Below, piece by piece: positions 43,063 through 52,093 of a stretch of 64,000 nt of DNA (its first letter is position 1; the number at the start of each line of letters is the position of its first letter). A model generated the notes under the pieces. It was not told the origin of the DNA and did no database searches. It worked only from the letters and a program-made list of their open reading frames with translations. The stretch is taken from NCBI RefSeq assembly GCF_008364845.1, contig NZ_VTTP01000013.1, positions 47,361 through 111,360 on the forward strand, in the 5' to 3' direction. The translations under genes were made by a program, and so were the position numbers. The stretch comes from Actinotalea subterranea (GTDB taxonomy: Bacteria; Actinomycetota; Actinomycetes; Actinomycetales; Cellulomonadaceae).

Positions 43063-44076
43063 TCAGCGCCGCGGGTCGACGTGGAACTTGGGGCCGGGCC
43101 CCGCGCCCGCCGGGCGGCGCCCCGCGAGCACGTCGGCGACGTCCTCGAGGCCCACGGTCGCGGCGACGAGGGGCCGCGGGTCCACGGCTCCTGACGCGTA
43201 CCGCTCGATGGTCCCGTCGAGGCCGGGGGACCCGCTGAGGATCCCGACGGCGGTGACGTCCTTGAGGAGCAGGTCCCGGGTGTCGACGAGGCTCGGCGTG
43301 GTCGACAGGCCCACGTACACGACCGTGCGGGCGGGCTCGACGAGCCGTGCCGCGAGCGGCGGCATCGCCGGGGCGTCGGTCGCGTCGACCACGCCGTGGA
43401 AGGGCACCTCGGGGATGGTGTCGACGGTGCACACGCCCGTGAAGCCCAGGCTGGCGGCGAAGTCCCGCGAGCGTTGCGAACGGCCGACGAGGTGCACCTC
43501 GACGCCTGCGGCGCGGGCGATCAGCGCCACGAGGAGCCCGATGGTGCCCGGGCCGAGGACGAGCAGGCGTTCGCCGGGGCGGACGTCGGCGGCCAGGACC
43601 GCGCGCAGGGCGTTGGCGCCGGGCTCGACGAGCGCTCCGGCGACGTCGTCGACCGTGCCCGGCAGCGGGTGCAGCGCGACGACCGGGATCGCCATCCGCT
43701 CGGCGAGGGCGCCCGGGAAGCCGCCGCGGATGCCGATCTCGTACCGTGCGTCGCACACGTGGTGGCGTCCCGTCGTGCACCGCTCGCACCGGCCGCAGCC
43801 GAGCATCGTGTCGCCCGTCGTGCGCCGCCCGACCCACGCCGGGTCGACCCCGTCGCCCACGGCGCCGACCGTCCCGCACCACTCGTGACCGAGGCGCATC
43901 GGGTAGGCGGCGTGCCCCGAGCGCAGGTAGGCCATGTCGCCCGTGAAGAACTCGACGTCGGTGCCGCACACCCCGACGCGCTCGACGTCGACCACGACCT
44001 CACCGGGGCCGGGGACCGGCTCCGGCACCTCCCGGACGCAGGCCTCGCCCGGTCCCGTGACGACGAACGCGCGCAT
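43063..44076 (-). CDS. Zinc-dependent sugar/polyol dehydrogenase, MDR family
   Basis: A 337-residue enzyme. Catalytic zinc residues appear in GVCGTDVEFF and RLGHEWCGTV; the structural site is the four-cysteine loop CGRCERCTTGRHHVC. The nucleotide fold has LVLGPGTIGLLVALI. AAGGAG precedes the ATG, which overlaps the stop of the lactonase gene (ATGA). In context it should oxidise an aldose to a lactone, the first step of the non-phosphorylative route formed with the neighbouring genes; the sugar is unknown. Confidence 0.88.
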   Translation of the reverse strand: MRAFVVTGPGEACVREVPEPVPGPGEVVVDVERVGVCGTDVEFFTGDMAYLRSGHAAYPMRLGHEWCGTVGAVGDGVDPAWVGRRTTGDTMLGCGRCERCTTGRHHVCDARYEIGIRGGFPGALAERMAIPVVALHPLPGTVDDVAGALVEPGANALRAVLAADVRPGERLLVLGPGTIGLLVALIARAAGVEVHLVGRSQRSRDFAASLGFTGVCTVDTIPEVPFHGVVDATDAPAMPPLAARLVEPARTVVYVGLSTTPSLVDTRDLLLKDVTAVGILSGSPGLDGTIERYASGAVDPRPLVAATVGLEDVADVLAGRRPAGAGPGPKFHVDPRR

Positions 44077-45086
44077 CAGTGCTCCTTCTCGTGCGGTGCG
44101 GGGCCGGGCGTCGACGCGTCGGCGCCCGGGTCGGCCCGGCGCAGCCCGCGGCCGTTCCAGGCGGGCACCGGCAGGCCGTGGAGCCCCGTCGCGCCTGCGA
44201 CGTCGACGGTGAGCAGGGCGCCGGCCCAGGCGTGGTGCGGTTCCGTGCCCGGCGCGTCGGCGGCGGTGGTGACCACGAGGGTCCCGAGGTCCCGTCCCGC
44301 GAACGCGACGGACGTGGTGGCCGCGGGGCCGACGTCGACCGTGTGGAGCAGTGCGCCGTCGGGCGTGAGGCAGCGCACCTGGCCGGCACCGTAGACGGCG
44401 ACCCAGAGGTTGCCCGCCTCGTCCGTGCACAGCCCGTCGGGGAGCTCGTCGTCGAGCCGGAGGTACGTGCGGCGCGGTCCGACGGCGCCCGTCGCCACGT
44501 CGTAGCCGCGGGCGTGGACGACGCCGCGCAGGGTGTCGACCGAGTAGAGGGTTGCGCCGTCGGGCGACCACGCCAGCCCGTTCGAGAGCGCGAGGTCGTC
44601 GTCGAGCGTGGTCACGCTGCCGTCGTCCTCGAGGCGGCGCAGGACCTCCTGCTCCGAGTCGCCGGCCAGGGACATGCTGCCGACGAGGAAGCGCCCGGCG
44701 GGGTCGCACGCGCCGTCGTTGAGCCGCCGGTGCTCGCCGGTGGGGAGGATCTCGGGCCCGGCGGTGCGGGTGCCGTCGGGCCCGACGCGCCACAGGCGCG
44801 TGGCGCCCGCGACGAGGAGCGTGCCGCCCGGGCCGGGCACGACGGCTCCGACGGTCGTGTCGACGCGCAGCGTGGACCCGATCTCGATCTCGGGTCCCGT
44901 GCCGTGCCCGGGCGCGCGGGCGCCGCTGCCGGTCGGTGCGGCCGGTCCGGGCCGCAGCCGGCCCGTGCGGACGGCGCCGTCGTCGATGTCCACCCACAGC
45001 AGCCGCTCGGTCGCCGGGTCCCAGAACGGGCCCTCGGCGAGGCGGTGGGACGGCGGCGTCGCGGGGCGCGCGGGCAGGTGGGTCAC
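44076..45086 (-). CDS. SMP-30/gluconolactonase/LRE-family lactonase
   Basis: A 336-residue six-bladed beta-propeller enzyme. The metal ligands of the family are visible: Glu in LAEGPFWDP, Asn in NDGACDPAGRFLVGSM and LSNGLAWSPDG, Asp in LPDGLCTDEAGNLWVA. It should open the sugar lactone made by the dehydrogenase. GTG 45086 overlaps the stop of the IclR gene. A Pro/Gly-rich insertion of about 35 residues follows the first blade. Confidence 0.9.
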   Translation of the reverse strand: MTHLPARPATPPSHRLAEGPFWDPATERLLWVDIDDGAVRTGRLRPGPAAPTGSGARAPGHGTGPEIEIGSTLRVDTTVGAVVPGPGGTLLVAGATRLWRVGPDGTRTAGPEILPTGEHRRLNDGACDPAGRFLVGSMSLAGDSEQEVLRRLEDDGSVTTLDDDLALSNGLAWSPDGATLYSVDTLRGVVHARGYDVATGAVGPRRTYLRLDDELPDGLCTDEAGNLWVAVYGAGQVRCLTPDGALLHTVDVGPAATTSVAFAGRDLGTLVVTTAADAPGTEPHHAWAGALLTVDVAGATGLHGLPVPAWNGRGLRRADPGADASTPGPAPHEKEH

Positions 45087-45916
45087 GGCAGGTCCTCGGT
45101 CGCAGAGGGGGTGGGGGCGGCAGCGGCCGACCGCGTGGACGCGACGGCCGCGCGGATCTCCTCGACGTCCTCGACGAGGCGGCGCAGGGGTGTCCGGTAG
45201 AGGAGGGCGCTGACCGACACCGCACCGCTCGGCGCGGTGGGCGAGAGCAGGTAGGCGGGCACGGCGACGCAGCCGATCCCCGGGTCGGACTCCTCGTCGT
45301 CGACCGCGAAGCCCTGTCGACGGATGGTGGCGAGCTCGGCCACGAGCTCGTCGGCGGTCGTCAGGGTCCGGGCGGTGCGCCGCTCCAGGGTGCGGGTGCC
45401 GACCCAGCCGCGCACCGCGTCGTCGTCCGGGAGCGCGTGCGCCAGGAGGAGCTTGCCGACGGCCGTCGCGTGGGCGGGGTTGCGCCCGCCGACGGTCGAC
45501 GTGAGACGTACGCCGCCCGAGGGCGGGTCGACCTTGGACCGGTACACGACGTCGTCGCCGTCGAGTGCCGCGTAGTGGGTGGTCTCGCCGTAGCGCGTCG
45601 AGAGGTGCTCGAGGACGGGCATGACGCGCACGTGGTCGGGGCGCATCTCGTGGTGCGCGAACGCGAGGCGGAGGAACTCGTCGCCGAGCGAGTACCGGCC
45701 GGGCCCGTCCTGGGTGGCGAGGCCCGCGCGGCGCAGGGCGGCGAGGGCGCGGTGGACGGTCGGCTTGGGGCTGGCGACGGCGCGGCTCATGTCCTCGAGC
45801 GAGATCCCGAGCGGGTGCCGTGCGAGCTCGGTGAGGACCGCGAGCACGCGGTCCGCTCCGACGAGGCGTGTCTCGCCCTCTGCTTCCGTCGGCGGCCGAG
45901 CCGTTGTATCGTCCAT
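45083..45916 (-). CDS. IclR-family regulator of the sugar-acid cluster
   Basis: A 277-residue regulator. The winged HTH reads LGISLEDMSRAVASPKPTVH with RALAALRRAGLA; the effector domain has GGRNPAHATAVGKLLLA and GIGCVAVPAYL, the usual IclR landmarks. It is divergent from the dehydratase gene and leads the minus-strand lactonase and dehydrogenase genes. A palindrome between the divergent starts is its probable operator. Confidence 0.92.
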   Translation of the reverse strand: MDDTTARPPTEAEGETRLVGADRVLAVLTELARHPLGISLEDMSRAVASPKPTVHRALAALRRAGLATQDGPGRYSLGDEFLRLAFAHHEMRPDHVRVMPVLEHLSTRYGETTHYAALDGDDVVYRSKVDPPSGGVRLTSTVGGRNPAHATAVGKLLLAHALPDDDAVRGWVGTRTLERRTARTLTTADELVAELATIRRQGFAVDDEESDPGIGCVAVPAYLLSPTAPSGAVSVSALLYRTPLRRLVEDVEEIRAAVASTRSAAAAPTPSATEDLP

Positions 45917-45940
45917 GGTGTTCCGAATAGTAGTGCAGCA

Positions 45941-45955
45941 TTCCGACAATCGGAA
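45941..45955. promoter_or_regulatory. IclR operator TTCCGACAATCGGAA
   Basis: A perfect inverted repeat TTCCGA-CAA-TCGGAA lies in the 48-bp divergent region; a further TTCCGA half-site is at 45921-45926. The right arm abuts the ribosome binding site of the dehydratase gene, so binding would affect both directions. Confidence 0.78.
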
Positions 45956-45964
45956 AGAGGCAGC

Positions 45965-47677
45965 GTGGAGCGACGGAGCTCGCACTGGTACGACGGCGAC
46001 GGGCGAGACGCCTACATCCACCGCGCGTGGATGCGGCGCGGCCTGCCCGCGCACGCGTTCGACGGTCGACCGCACATCGCGATCGCGAACACCGCCTCCG
46101 ACCTGACGCCGTGCAACGCCCACCTCGACGAGGTCGCGACCGCCGTCAAGCAGGGCATCTGGGAGGCCGGCGGCGTCCCGCTCAACCTCCCCGTCGTGTC
46201 GCTCGGCGAGACCCAGGTGCGGCCCACGGCGATGCTCTGGCGCAACATGGCGGCGATGGCCACGGAGGAGATGCTCCGCGCCAACCCGATCGACGGCGTC
46301 GTGCTCCTCGGCGGCTGCGACAAGACGATCCCGTCGCTGCTCATGGCCGCCGCGTCAGTGGACCTCCCTGCAGTCGTCGTCCCTGGCGGCCCCATGCTCA
46401 CGGGCACCTTCCGCGGGACCCCGCTCGGCTGCGGCACCTCCACGTGGCAGCTCAGCGAGGAGGTGCGCGCCGGCACGCTCTCACGCGAGGACTTCCTACG
46501 GTCGGAGTCCGCCATGGTCCGCAGCAAGGGCCACTGCAACACCATGGGGACCGCCTCGACCATGGGCCTGGTCGCCGAGGCGCTCGGCACGACGCTGCCC
46601 GGGGTGGCCGGTACACCGGCGCCCGACGCGCGCCTCCTCGAGGCGTCGCACGCGACCGGCCGGCTCGCCGTCGAGCTCGTCGAGGCGGACCGGCGACCCA
46701 GCACCCTGCTGAGCCGCGGCTCGTTCCTCAACGCGATCGTCGCGCTCGCCGCGATCGGCGGGTCCACCAACGCGGTCGTCCACCTCCTCGCGATCGCCGG
46801 GCGCCTCGGGGTCGAGCTGACGCTCGACGACTTCGACCGGACCGGCTCGGGCGTCCCGCTCCTCGTGGACCTGCAGCCCGCGGGCCGGTTCCTCATGGAC
46901 GACCTGCACCGGGCGGGCGGGCTCCTCGCGGTCCTCGCCGAGGTCCGCGACCTGCTCGACCCCACGGCGATGACCGTCACGGGCAGGCCGCTCGTGGATC
47001 ACCTCGACGACGCGGTGGTGTGGGACCGCGAGGTGATCCGTCCGCGGTCCGAGCCGCTCCAGCCCGAGGCGGGCATCGCGGTGCTGCGCGGCAACCTGGC
47101 GCCCTCGGGGGCGGTCATCAAGCCGGCCGCCGCGTCGCCGCACCTCCTGCAGCACCGCGGGCCGGCCGTCGTCTTCGACTCGATCGAGGACCTGCACGCG
47201 CGGCTCGACGACCCGGACCTGGACGTCGACGCCGACTCCGTCCTCGTGCTGCGCGGCTGCGGGCCGCGGGGCTACCCGGGCATGCCGGAGGTGTCCAACA
47301 TGCCGATGCCCGCCAAGCTCCTCGCCCGCGGCGTGCGCGACATGGTCCGCGTGTGCGACGGGCGGATGAGCGGTACCGCGTACGGCACGGTCGTGCTCCA
47401 CGTCGCGCCGGAGGCCGCGGCCGGCGGCCCGCTCGCGCTCGTGCGCACCGGCGACATGATCGTGCTCGACGTCGCGGGCCGACGCCTCGAGCTCGACGTC
47501 CCGGCCGCGGAGCTCGCGGCGCGCACGCCGGCCCCGGCCGCGGTCGCCGCGTACGCCGCGCCGACGCGTGGGTGGGAGCGCCTGTACGTCGACCACGTCC
47601 AGCAGGCCGACACGGGCGCCGACCTCGACTTCCTCGTCGGCTCGAGCGGCCACCCCGTCGGCCGGGAGTCGCACTGA
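45965..47677 (+). CDS. Sugar-acid dehydratase of the IlvD/Edd family
   Basis: A 570-residue dehydratase. The Fe-S cluster cysteines are in TPCNAH, GGCDKT and GHCNTMGTAST. SKGHCNTMG and the C-terminal MPEVSNMPMPAKL place it with pentonate/hexonate dehydratases (arabonate- or xylonate-type) rather than biosynthetic IlvD. It should convert an aldonate to a 2-keto-3-deoxy acid. GTG 45965 has GAAAGAGG before it. The long open frame upstream overlaps other genes and lacks homology. Confidence 0.9.
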   Translation: MERRSSHWYDGDGRDAYIHRAWMRRGLPAHAFDGRPHIAIANTASDLTPCNAHLDEVATAVKQGIWEAGGVPLNLPVVSLGETQVRPTAMLWRNMAAMATEEMLRANPIDGVVLLGGCDKTIPSLLMAAASVDLPAVVVPGGPMLTGTFRGTPLGCGTSTWQLSEEVRAGTLSREDFLRSESAMVRSKGHCNTMGTASTMGLVAEALGTTLPGVAGTPAPDARLLEASHATGRLAVELVEADRRPSTLLSRGSFLNAIVALAAIGGSTNAVVHLLAIAGRLGVELTLDDFDRTGSGVPLLVDLQPAGRFLMDDLHRAGGLLAVLAEVRDLLDPTAMTVTGRPLVDHLDDAVVWDREVIRPRSEPLQPEAGIAVLRGNLAPSGAVIKPAAASPHLLQHRGPAVVFDSIEDLHARLDDPDLDVDADSVLVLRGCGPRGYPGMPEVSNMPMPAKLLARGVRDMVRVCDGRMSGTAYGTVVLHVAPEAAAGGPLALVRTGDMIVLDVAGRRLELDVPAAELAARTPAPAAVAAYAAPTRGWERLYVDHVQQADTGADLDFLVGSSGHPVGRESH

Positions 47678-47689
47678 CTCCGCGACCCC

Positions 47690-47822
47690 GCGCCCGCGCG
47701 CACGGAACCCCGACCCCGTCCTGCCCGCCCCGCCCGCCTCACCCACCCAGCCCTGCCCGCCTCACCCAGCCCAGCCGCCCGACCCACGAGCACCCACCGG
47801 GCCCTCACCGCCAGGAGCACAC
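47690..47822 (+). other. Cytosine-rich, guanine-poor spacer between dehydratase and aldolase genes
   Basis: About 130 bases consist largely of C with few G on the plus strand, including a repeated CCCGCCTCACCCA. No gene or hairpin is apparent. C-rich, unstructured RNA is the type of segment Rho loads on, so it could act as a Rho entry site (inference). Confidence 0.35.
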
Positions 47823-48629
47823 ATGACCGCACCGCAGCACCACGTCGCCGGACGCAGCGCGGCCGTCCTGCGTGAACGGTGGGCCCAGGACCTGCCCGCG
47901 TTCGGCGTCTGGAGCGTGCTGGCCGACCCGGTGGTCGCCGAGCTCCTCGCCGCCGGGCCGGCCGACTTCGTCGTCGTCGACCTGCAGCACGGCCTCGCGA
48001 CGTTCAGCGAGCTGCCGAGCATGCTCCAGGCGATGCGCGCGGCGGGGCGCGCCCCCGTCGTGCGGGTGCCGTGGAACGAGCCCGCCGCGATCATGCGCGC
48101 GTGCGACACGGGTGCCGCGGCGGTGCTCGTCCCCATGGTGAACAGCGCGGCCGACGCGCGCGCCGCGGCGCAGGCGTGCCGCTTCCCTCCGGCCGGCGGG
48201 CGCTCGTGGGGCCCGATGTGGGGTGACGTGCGGCCCGACGGCGCGCTGCCGCCGGACCAGCAGGACGACGCCGCGATGTGCCTGGTCATGGTCGAGACGC
48301 AGGCAGGCGTCGACGCGCTCGAGCAGATCGTGGCGGTCCCGGGTGTCGACGGCGTGTTCATCGGCCCCAACGACCTCGCCCTGGGCTGCGGGTTCGGGCG
48401 CGCGACCTACCGCGACTCGCCCGAGGTCGACGCCCTCGTCCAGCGTGTCGTCGACACGTGCCTGGACGCGGGCGTCGTCGCCGGCCTCTACTGCTCCGAC
48501 CCCGAGATGGCGCTGGACTGGGCGGGCCGCGGAGCGCGGCTGCTCACCGCGGGGACGGACTCGACGCTGCTGCGCCGCGGGGTCGAGGACCTGTGGGGCG
48601 CCCTCGGTCGCGCGGGCGTCACACCGTGA
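47823..48629 (+). CDS. HpcH/HpaI-family class II aldolase (2-keto-3-deoxy acid aldolase)
   Basis: A 268-residue enzyme. The catalytic histidine is in VVDLQHG, the phosphate-loop-like arginine in VRVPWNEP, metal ligands in MVETQAGV (Glu) and [10 protein letters not shown] (Asp). It should cleave the keto acid made by the dehydratase into pyruvate and an aldehyde. CAGGAG lies before the ATG. Its last 11 bp overlap the end of the convergent chemoreceptor gene. Confidence 0.9.
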   Translation: MTAPQHHVAGRSAAVLRERWAQDLPAFGVWSVLADPVVAELLAAGPADFVVVDLQHGLATFSELPSMLQAMRAAGRAPVVRVPWNEPAAIMRACDTGAAAVLVPMVNSAADARAAAQACRFPPAGGRSWGPMWGDVRPDGALPPDQQDDAAMCLVMVETQAGVDALEQIVAVPGVDGVFIGPNDLALGCGFGRATYRDSPEVDALVQRVVDTCLDAGVVAGLYCSDPEMALDWAGRGARLLTAGTDSTLLRRGVEDLWGALGRAGVTP

Positions 48630-50238
48630 ACTGACCCACGAGCACGCGCAGGTCGGAGGACATCCGCGCGAGCTCGCTGACGGCCTGCTGCGACTCGCCG
48701 ACCCCCTGCGTGGTCATGTCGGCCGCTGCCGCGACACCCGCGATGTTCGCGGCGATGTCGCCCGAGCCGGTGGCCGCCTCGGTGACGCTGCGGCTCATCT
48801 CGTTGGTCGTGGCCGTCTGCTCCTCGACCGCCGAGGCGATCGTCGACTGGTAGCCGTTGATCGCGTCGATGACCTCGGAGATCGAGGCGATGGCCGTCAC
48901 GGCCGAGCCGGTGTCGGCCTGGATGGCCTCGACGCGCCGCGCGATGTCCTCGGTGGCCCGTGCCGTCTCCTGCGCGAGCTCCTTGACCTCCCCGGCCACG
49001 ACCGCGAAGCCCTTGCCTGCCTCGCCCGCCCGCGCCGCCTCGATGGTCGCGTTGAGCGCGAGGAGGTTCGTCTGCTCCGCGATCGACGTGATCACCTTGA
49101 TCACGTCGCCGATCTCCTTGCTCGAGGCGCCGAGGCGGTTGACGGTCTCGGTGGTCGAGTGCGCCGCGTCGACGGCGTTCGCGGCGACGCGCACGGCCTC
49201 CGTCGCGTTCTGCGCGATCTCGCGGATCGACGCACCCATCTGCTCGGTGCCCGACGCGACGGTCTGCACGCTGCGTGAGACCTGCTCGGCGGCCGCGGAG
49301 ACGACACCGGCCTGCGCGGCGGTCTCCTCCGCACCCGCGGCGATGTGCTGGGCGGTTCCGGACATCTGCTCGGCCGCCCCCGCGAGCGAGCCCGCGGACT
49401 CCTCGATGGTCGACACGACCTGGCGCAGGCTCACCAGCGCCGTGTCGAGCGCCGTTCCCATCCGGCCGACCTCGTCGCCGCCGGTCGCGCCCGAGGTGAC
49501 CGTGAGGTCGCCCCGTTCGAGCGCGTCGCACACGGACTGGACGCCACGCAGGCGGGTGACGATGGAACGGGCCACCGCGATGCCCAGCCCGACGGCGAGG
49601 ACCGCCCCGGCGACGAGGAGGACCACCACCTGCAGACGGCTCGCGGCGTACGCGTCCTCGGCGTCCTGCGCCGCGTCGGCCGCAGCCGCCTTCTCGGCCT
49701 CGACCAGGTCGTTCAGGTGCCCCATCATCGACTCGATGATCGGCGCGGCCACGTCGTCGCGGACCCGCGTCCACTCGGCGACGTCGTTCTCCCGGCCGAG
49801 GGGGATCAGCTGCTCGTCGCGGACCTCGACGTAGTCGGCGAGGCCGGCCTCGAAGGCGTCGACGGTCTCGAGGGTCTGGGCGTCGGCCGCGCCCGCGCGG
49901 AAGGTCTCCAGGCGCTCGGCGAGGTCGGCGTCGGCGGCGGAGATCGCGGTCTCGTACCGCGCGATCGACGCGGCGTCGAGCGAGGACACCTGGTTGACGG
50001 TGTTGAGGCGCATCTCGAGGGTCAGGCGCCTGATCGCGGTGATCTCGACGATGCCCTGGACGTTCCCCTCGTACATGGCGGTCGTCGCGGCGTTGGTCCG
50101 GCCGAGCGCGGAGACACCGAGGACGCCGACGAGGACGCCCACCAGGGTGGCGACGGCGACCGCGGACAGGATCTTCGTGCTCACCCCGAGGTCCTGGAAC
50201 CAGGAGACCGGGGTGGTACGGGTGCGGGCGGAGCTCAT
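48619..50238 (-). CDS. Methyl-accepting chemotaxis protein
   Basis: A 539-residue receptor. Membrane segments at about residues 23-45 ([18 protein letters not shown]) and 192-214 ([19 protein letters not shown]) enclose a four-helix-bundle sensor. HAMP follows ([20 protein letters not shown]), then the signalling coiled coil with the highly conserved tip [19 protein letters not shown] and [15 protein letters not shown] that binds CheA/CheW. No chemotaxis kinase gene is nearby. A DosR-type box 121 bp upstream suggests control by oxygen or redox state (inference). Confidence 0.94.
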   Translation of the reverse strand: MSSARTRTTPVSWFQDLGVSTKILSAVAVATLVGVLVGVLGVSALGRTNAATTAMYEGNVQGIVEITAIRRLTLEMRLNTVNQVSSLDAASIARYETAISAADADLAERLETFRAGAADAQTLETVDAFEAGLADYVEVRDEQLIPLGRENDVAEWTRVRDDVAAPIIESMMGHLNDLVEAEKAAAADAAQDAEDAYAASRLQVVVLLVAGAVLAVGLGIAVARSIVTRLRGVQSVCDALERGDLTVTSGATGGDEVGRMGTALDTALVSLRQVVSTIEESAGSLAGAAEQMSGTAQHIAAGAEETAAQAGVVSAAAEQVSRSVQTVASGTEQMGASIREIAQNATEAVRVAANAVDAAHSTTETVNRLGASSKEIGDVIKVITSIAEQTNLLALNATIEAARAGEAGKGFAVVAGEVKELAQETARATEDIARRVEAIQADTGSAVTAIASISEVIDAINGYQSTIASAVEEQTATTNEMSRSVTEAATGSGDIAANIAGVAAAADMTTQGVGESQQAVSELARMSSDLRVLVGQFTV

Positions 50239-50358
50239 GGTGGTCGTCCCTCTCGAAGGGGGACGCCGTCCTGCGTCGAACAAGCCGTGCCCCCGCGGCT
50301 TCCGGCGCATCCGTGCGCCGTCGGCCTTTACTTCGGGCGGCGCAGGGACAATGTGAGC

Positions 50359-50370
50359 GGACCAAAGTCC
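50359..50370 (-). promoter_or_regulatory. DosR-type box GGACCAAAGTCC upstream of the chemoreceptor
   Basis: Perfect GGAC/GTCC arms around CAAA match the DosR core closely. A weak -10-like TAAAGG on the minus strand (50325-50330) would put the box centre 46 bp upstream of the start. Confidence 0.6.
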
Positions 50371-50488
50371 CGCGTTCACCCGGCGATCATGGAAGCCAGT
50401 TCCATGCGGTCGTGACGGCGCCACGGCCCACGCGGGAGTGCACGCGCGCCGTCGTCGACGCGGAGGTGCGGCTGCCCGCTTGGGCGCG

Positions 50489-51343
50489 TCAGCGGCTCCG
50501 GCCGGGCCGTCCCCGGCGTGCGGTACCGCCCGACCCGCCCGACCTGCCCAGCCCACGCCTCGCACCCCCGGCCCCGCCACGGCCACCCCGCGCACCCGTC
50601 CCGGCGCGCTTCGTCCCCGGTGTCCGCTCGTCCTCACGCGCGGCCGGCGCGTCCGACGGGGCGACCGCCGAGGTCGTCCGCGAGCTGCGCGCGGTGCGAC
50701 CCCTGACGATCCCGACGAGCTCCTCGACGAGCGGTGTGGTGCGGTCGGCGGGCCACGCCAGCGCGATGCGCGTCGGCTCGACGTCGGTGAGGGGCCGGTA
50801 GGTGAGGTCCCGGCGGTGGTGGAGCCGCGCGACGGACTGGGGGACGACGAGGAGCCCGACGCCGGCGGCGACGAGCGCGACGAGCTCGGCGGTGGAGCCC
50901 TGCGGCACCGGCGGGAGCGGACGTGCACGGCCGGCCCGCGCGGCGTCGCGCCAGGCCGGCACCTCGTCCGGGTCCTGCAGCAGGTCCTCGTCGACGAGGT
51001 CCGCGGCACCGACCTCGTCGAACGCGGCCACGGGATGCTCGGCGGGGACGACCACGACGGCGCGCTCCTCGTACAGCGGGATCACGCTCAGGCCATCCGC
51101 CCGCACGGGGAGCCTGACGAAGCACGCGTCGACGGCGCGCGTGTCGAGGGCGTCACGGGGATCGCCTTGGAGCGCCTCGACGTGCAGCGCGACGTCCGGG
51201 TGCCGCTCAGCCCACACGCGCGACCACTTCGCGAGGGTGACGCCGTCGACGATGCCGACCCGCAGGCCGGGCTCGACGGGCCGTGGCAGGGGTGCGTCCG
51301 ACGGCTGCACGCCCTCCGGCTCGGCGTCCCCGGTCGCCGCCAC
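50489..51343 (-). CDS. LysR-type substrate-binding domain protein without HTH, with AT-hook-like tail
   Basis: A 284-residue protein. Its body is the LysR effector fold: [20 protein letters not shown] at the start, then [39 protein letters not shown] and the domain end LVGIVRG. The N-terminal winged HTH of LysR regulators is absent, and no HTH frame is found upstream. The C-terminal 60 residues are Gly/Arg-rich and end in RRGRPGRSR, with the RGRP core of an AT hook. It may bind DNA through that tail or act as a ligand-binding partner; function unknown. Start is a GTG and uncertain. Confidence 0.7.
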   Translation of the reverse strand: MAATGDAEPEGVQPSDAPLPRPVEPGLRVGIVDGVTLAKWSRVWAERHPDVALHVEALQGDPRDALDTRAVDACFVRLPVRADGLSVIPLYEERAVVVVPAEHPVAAFDEVGAADLVDEDLLQDPDEVPAWRDAARAGRARPLPPVPQGSTAELVALVAAGVGLLVVPQSVARLHHRRDLTYRPLTDVEPTRIALAWPADRTTPLVEELVGIVRGRTARSSRTTSAVAPSDAPAAREDERTPGTKRAGTGARGGRGGAGGARRGLGRSGGSGGTARRGRPGRSR

Positions 51344-51380
51344 ACCGCCTCCAGACCCCGGGCGGTGCGTCCACCCGGCT

Positions 51381-51412
51381 CGCGGACCAGGCTACGGCCC
51401 GCGGACCAGGCT
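51381..51412. repeat. Direct repeat of CGCGGACCAGGCT
   Basis: Two copies (51381-51393 and 51400-51412, the second exact over 13 bases) with a 19-bp period lie in the gap between the divergent LysR-like and DinB-like genes. Possible paired binding sites; no regulator assigned. Confidence 0.45.
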
Positions 51413-51511
51413 CAGGCGCGCCGCGGCCGCCGTCGGCGGAAGGCACCGCACCGCTCGACGCAGCACTGGCGGGCCGCCGCGTCGTCGGGCAGCCTGGCAC
51501 CGGAGGTGCAC

Positions 51512-52039
51512 ATGGACGCCACAGGGGTGCTCGAGGACGCGTTCGGCAGGGTCAGGGGAGCGGTCCACGCCGCGGTCGAGGGGCTGGCGCAGGAGCAGCT
51601 CGCCGCACGCCCGGACCCAGGGGCGAACTCGATCGCCTGGCTCGTCTGGCACCTCACGCGCGTGCAGGACGACCACGTCGCCGACGCCTTCGGCCTCGAG
51701 CAGGTGTGGCTCGCGGACGGCTGGGCGTCGCGCTTCGGCCTCGCGCTGCCGCTCGAGGACACAGGGTACGGGCACGGCAGCGGCGAGGTCGACGCGCTGG
51801 GCGTCGTGCCGGCGTCGCTGCTCCTCGGCTACCACGACGCGGTGCACGACCGGACGGTCGAGGCGCTGCGCGGCGCGAGCGCCGCCGACCTCGACCGGGT
51901 CGTCGACACGTCCTGGGACCCGCCCGTGACGCTCGGGGTCCGGCTGGTGAGCGTCGTCGACGACGACCTCGAGCACGCCGGTCAGGCCGGCTACGTGCGT
52001 GGCCTCGTGCTGCGCGGTGCGGTCGGCGCCGGGCGCTGA
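51512..52039 (+). CDS. DinB-superfamily protein (DUF664/mycothiol transferase-like)
   Basis: A 175-residue four-helix protein. The metal histidines expected for DinB/DUF664 are in SIAWLVWHLTRVQDDHVAD and VVDDDLEHAGQAGYVRG. Members in actinobacteria are thought to be metal-dependent mycothiol S-transferases; that role is inferred. CGGAGG precedes the ATG at good spacing. The gene is followed by an SDR-type epimerase with its own leaderless promoter. Confidence 0.85.
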   Translation: MDATGVLEDAFGRVRGAVHAAVEGLAQEQLAARPDPGANSIAWLVWHLTRVQDDHVADAFGLEQVWLADGWASRFGLALPLEDTGYGHGSGEVDALGVVPASLLLGYHDAVHDRTVEALRGASAADLDRVVDTSWDPPVTLGVRLVSVVDDDLEHAGQAGYVRGLVLRGAVGAGR

Positions 52040-52081
52040 CGTCCCGTGCGCCCGGGCCGGGCCCGTGTCGCCGACCGGGTC

Positions 52082-52087
52082 TAGCGT
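52082..52087 (+). promoter_or_regulatory. -10 box TAGCGT, leaderless promoter of the SDR-type gene at 52094
   Basis: TAGCGT ends six bases before the ATG at 52094, predicting an mRNA that begins with the start codon. There is no Shine-Dalgarno sequence. Confidence 0.55.
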
Positions 52088-52093
52088 GGCGCC

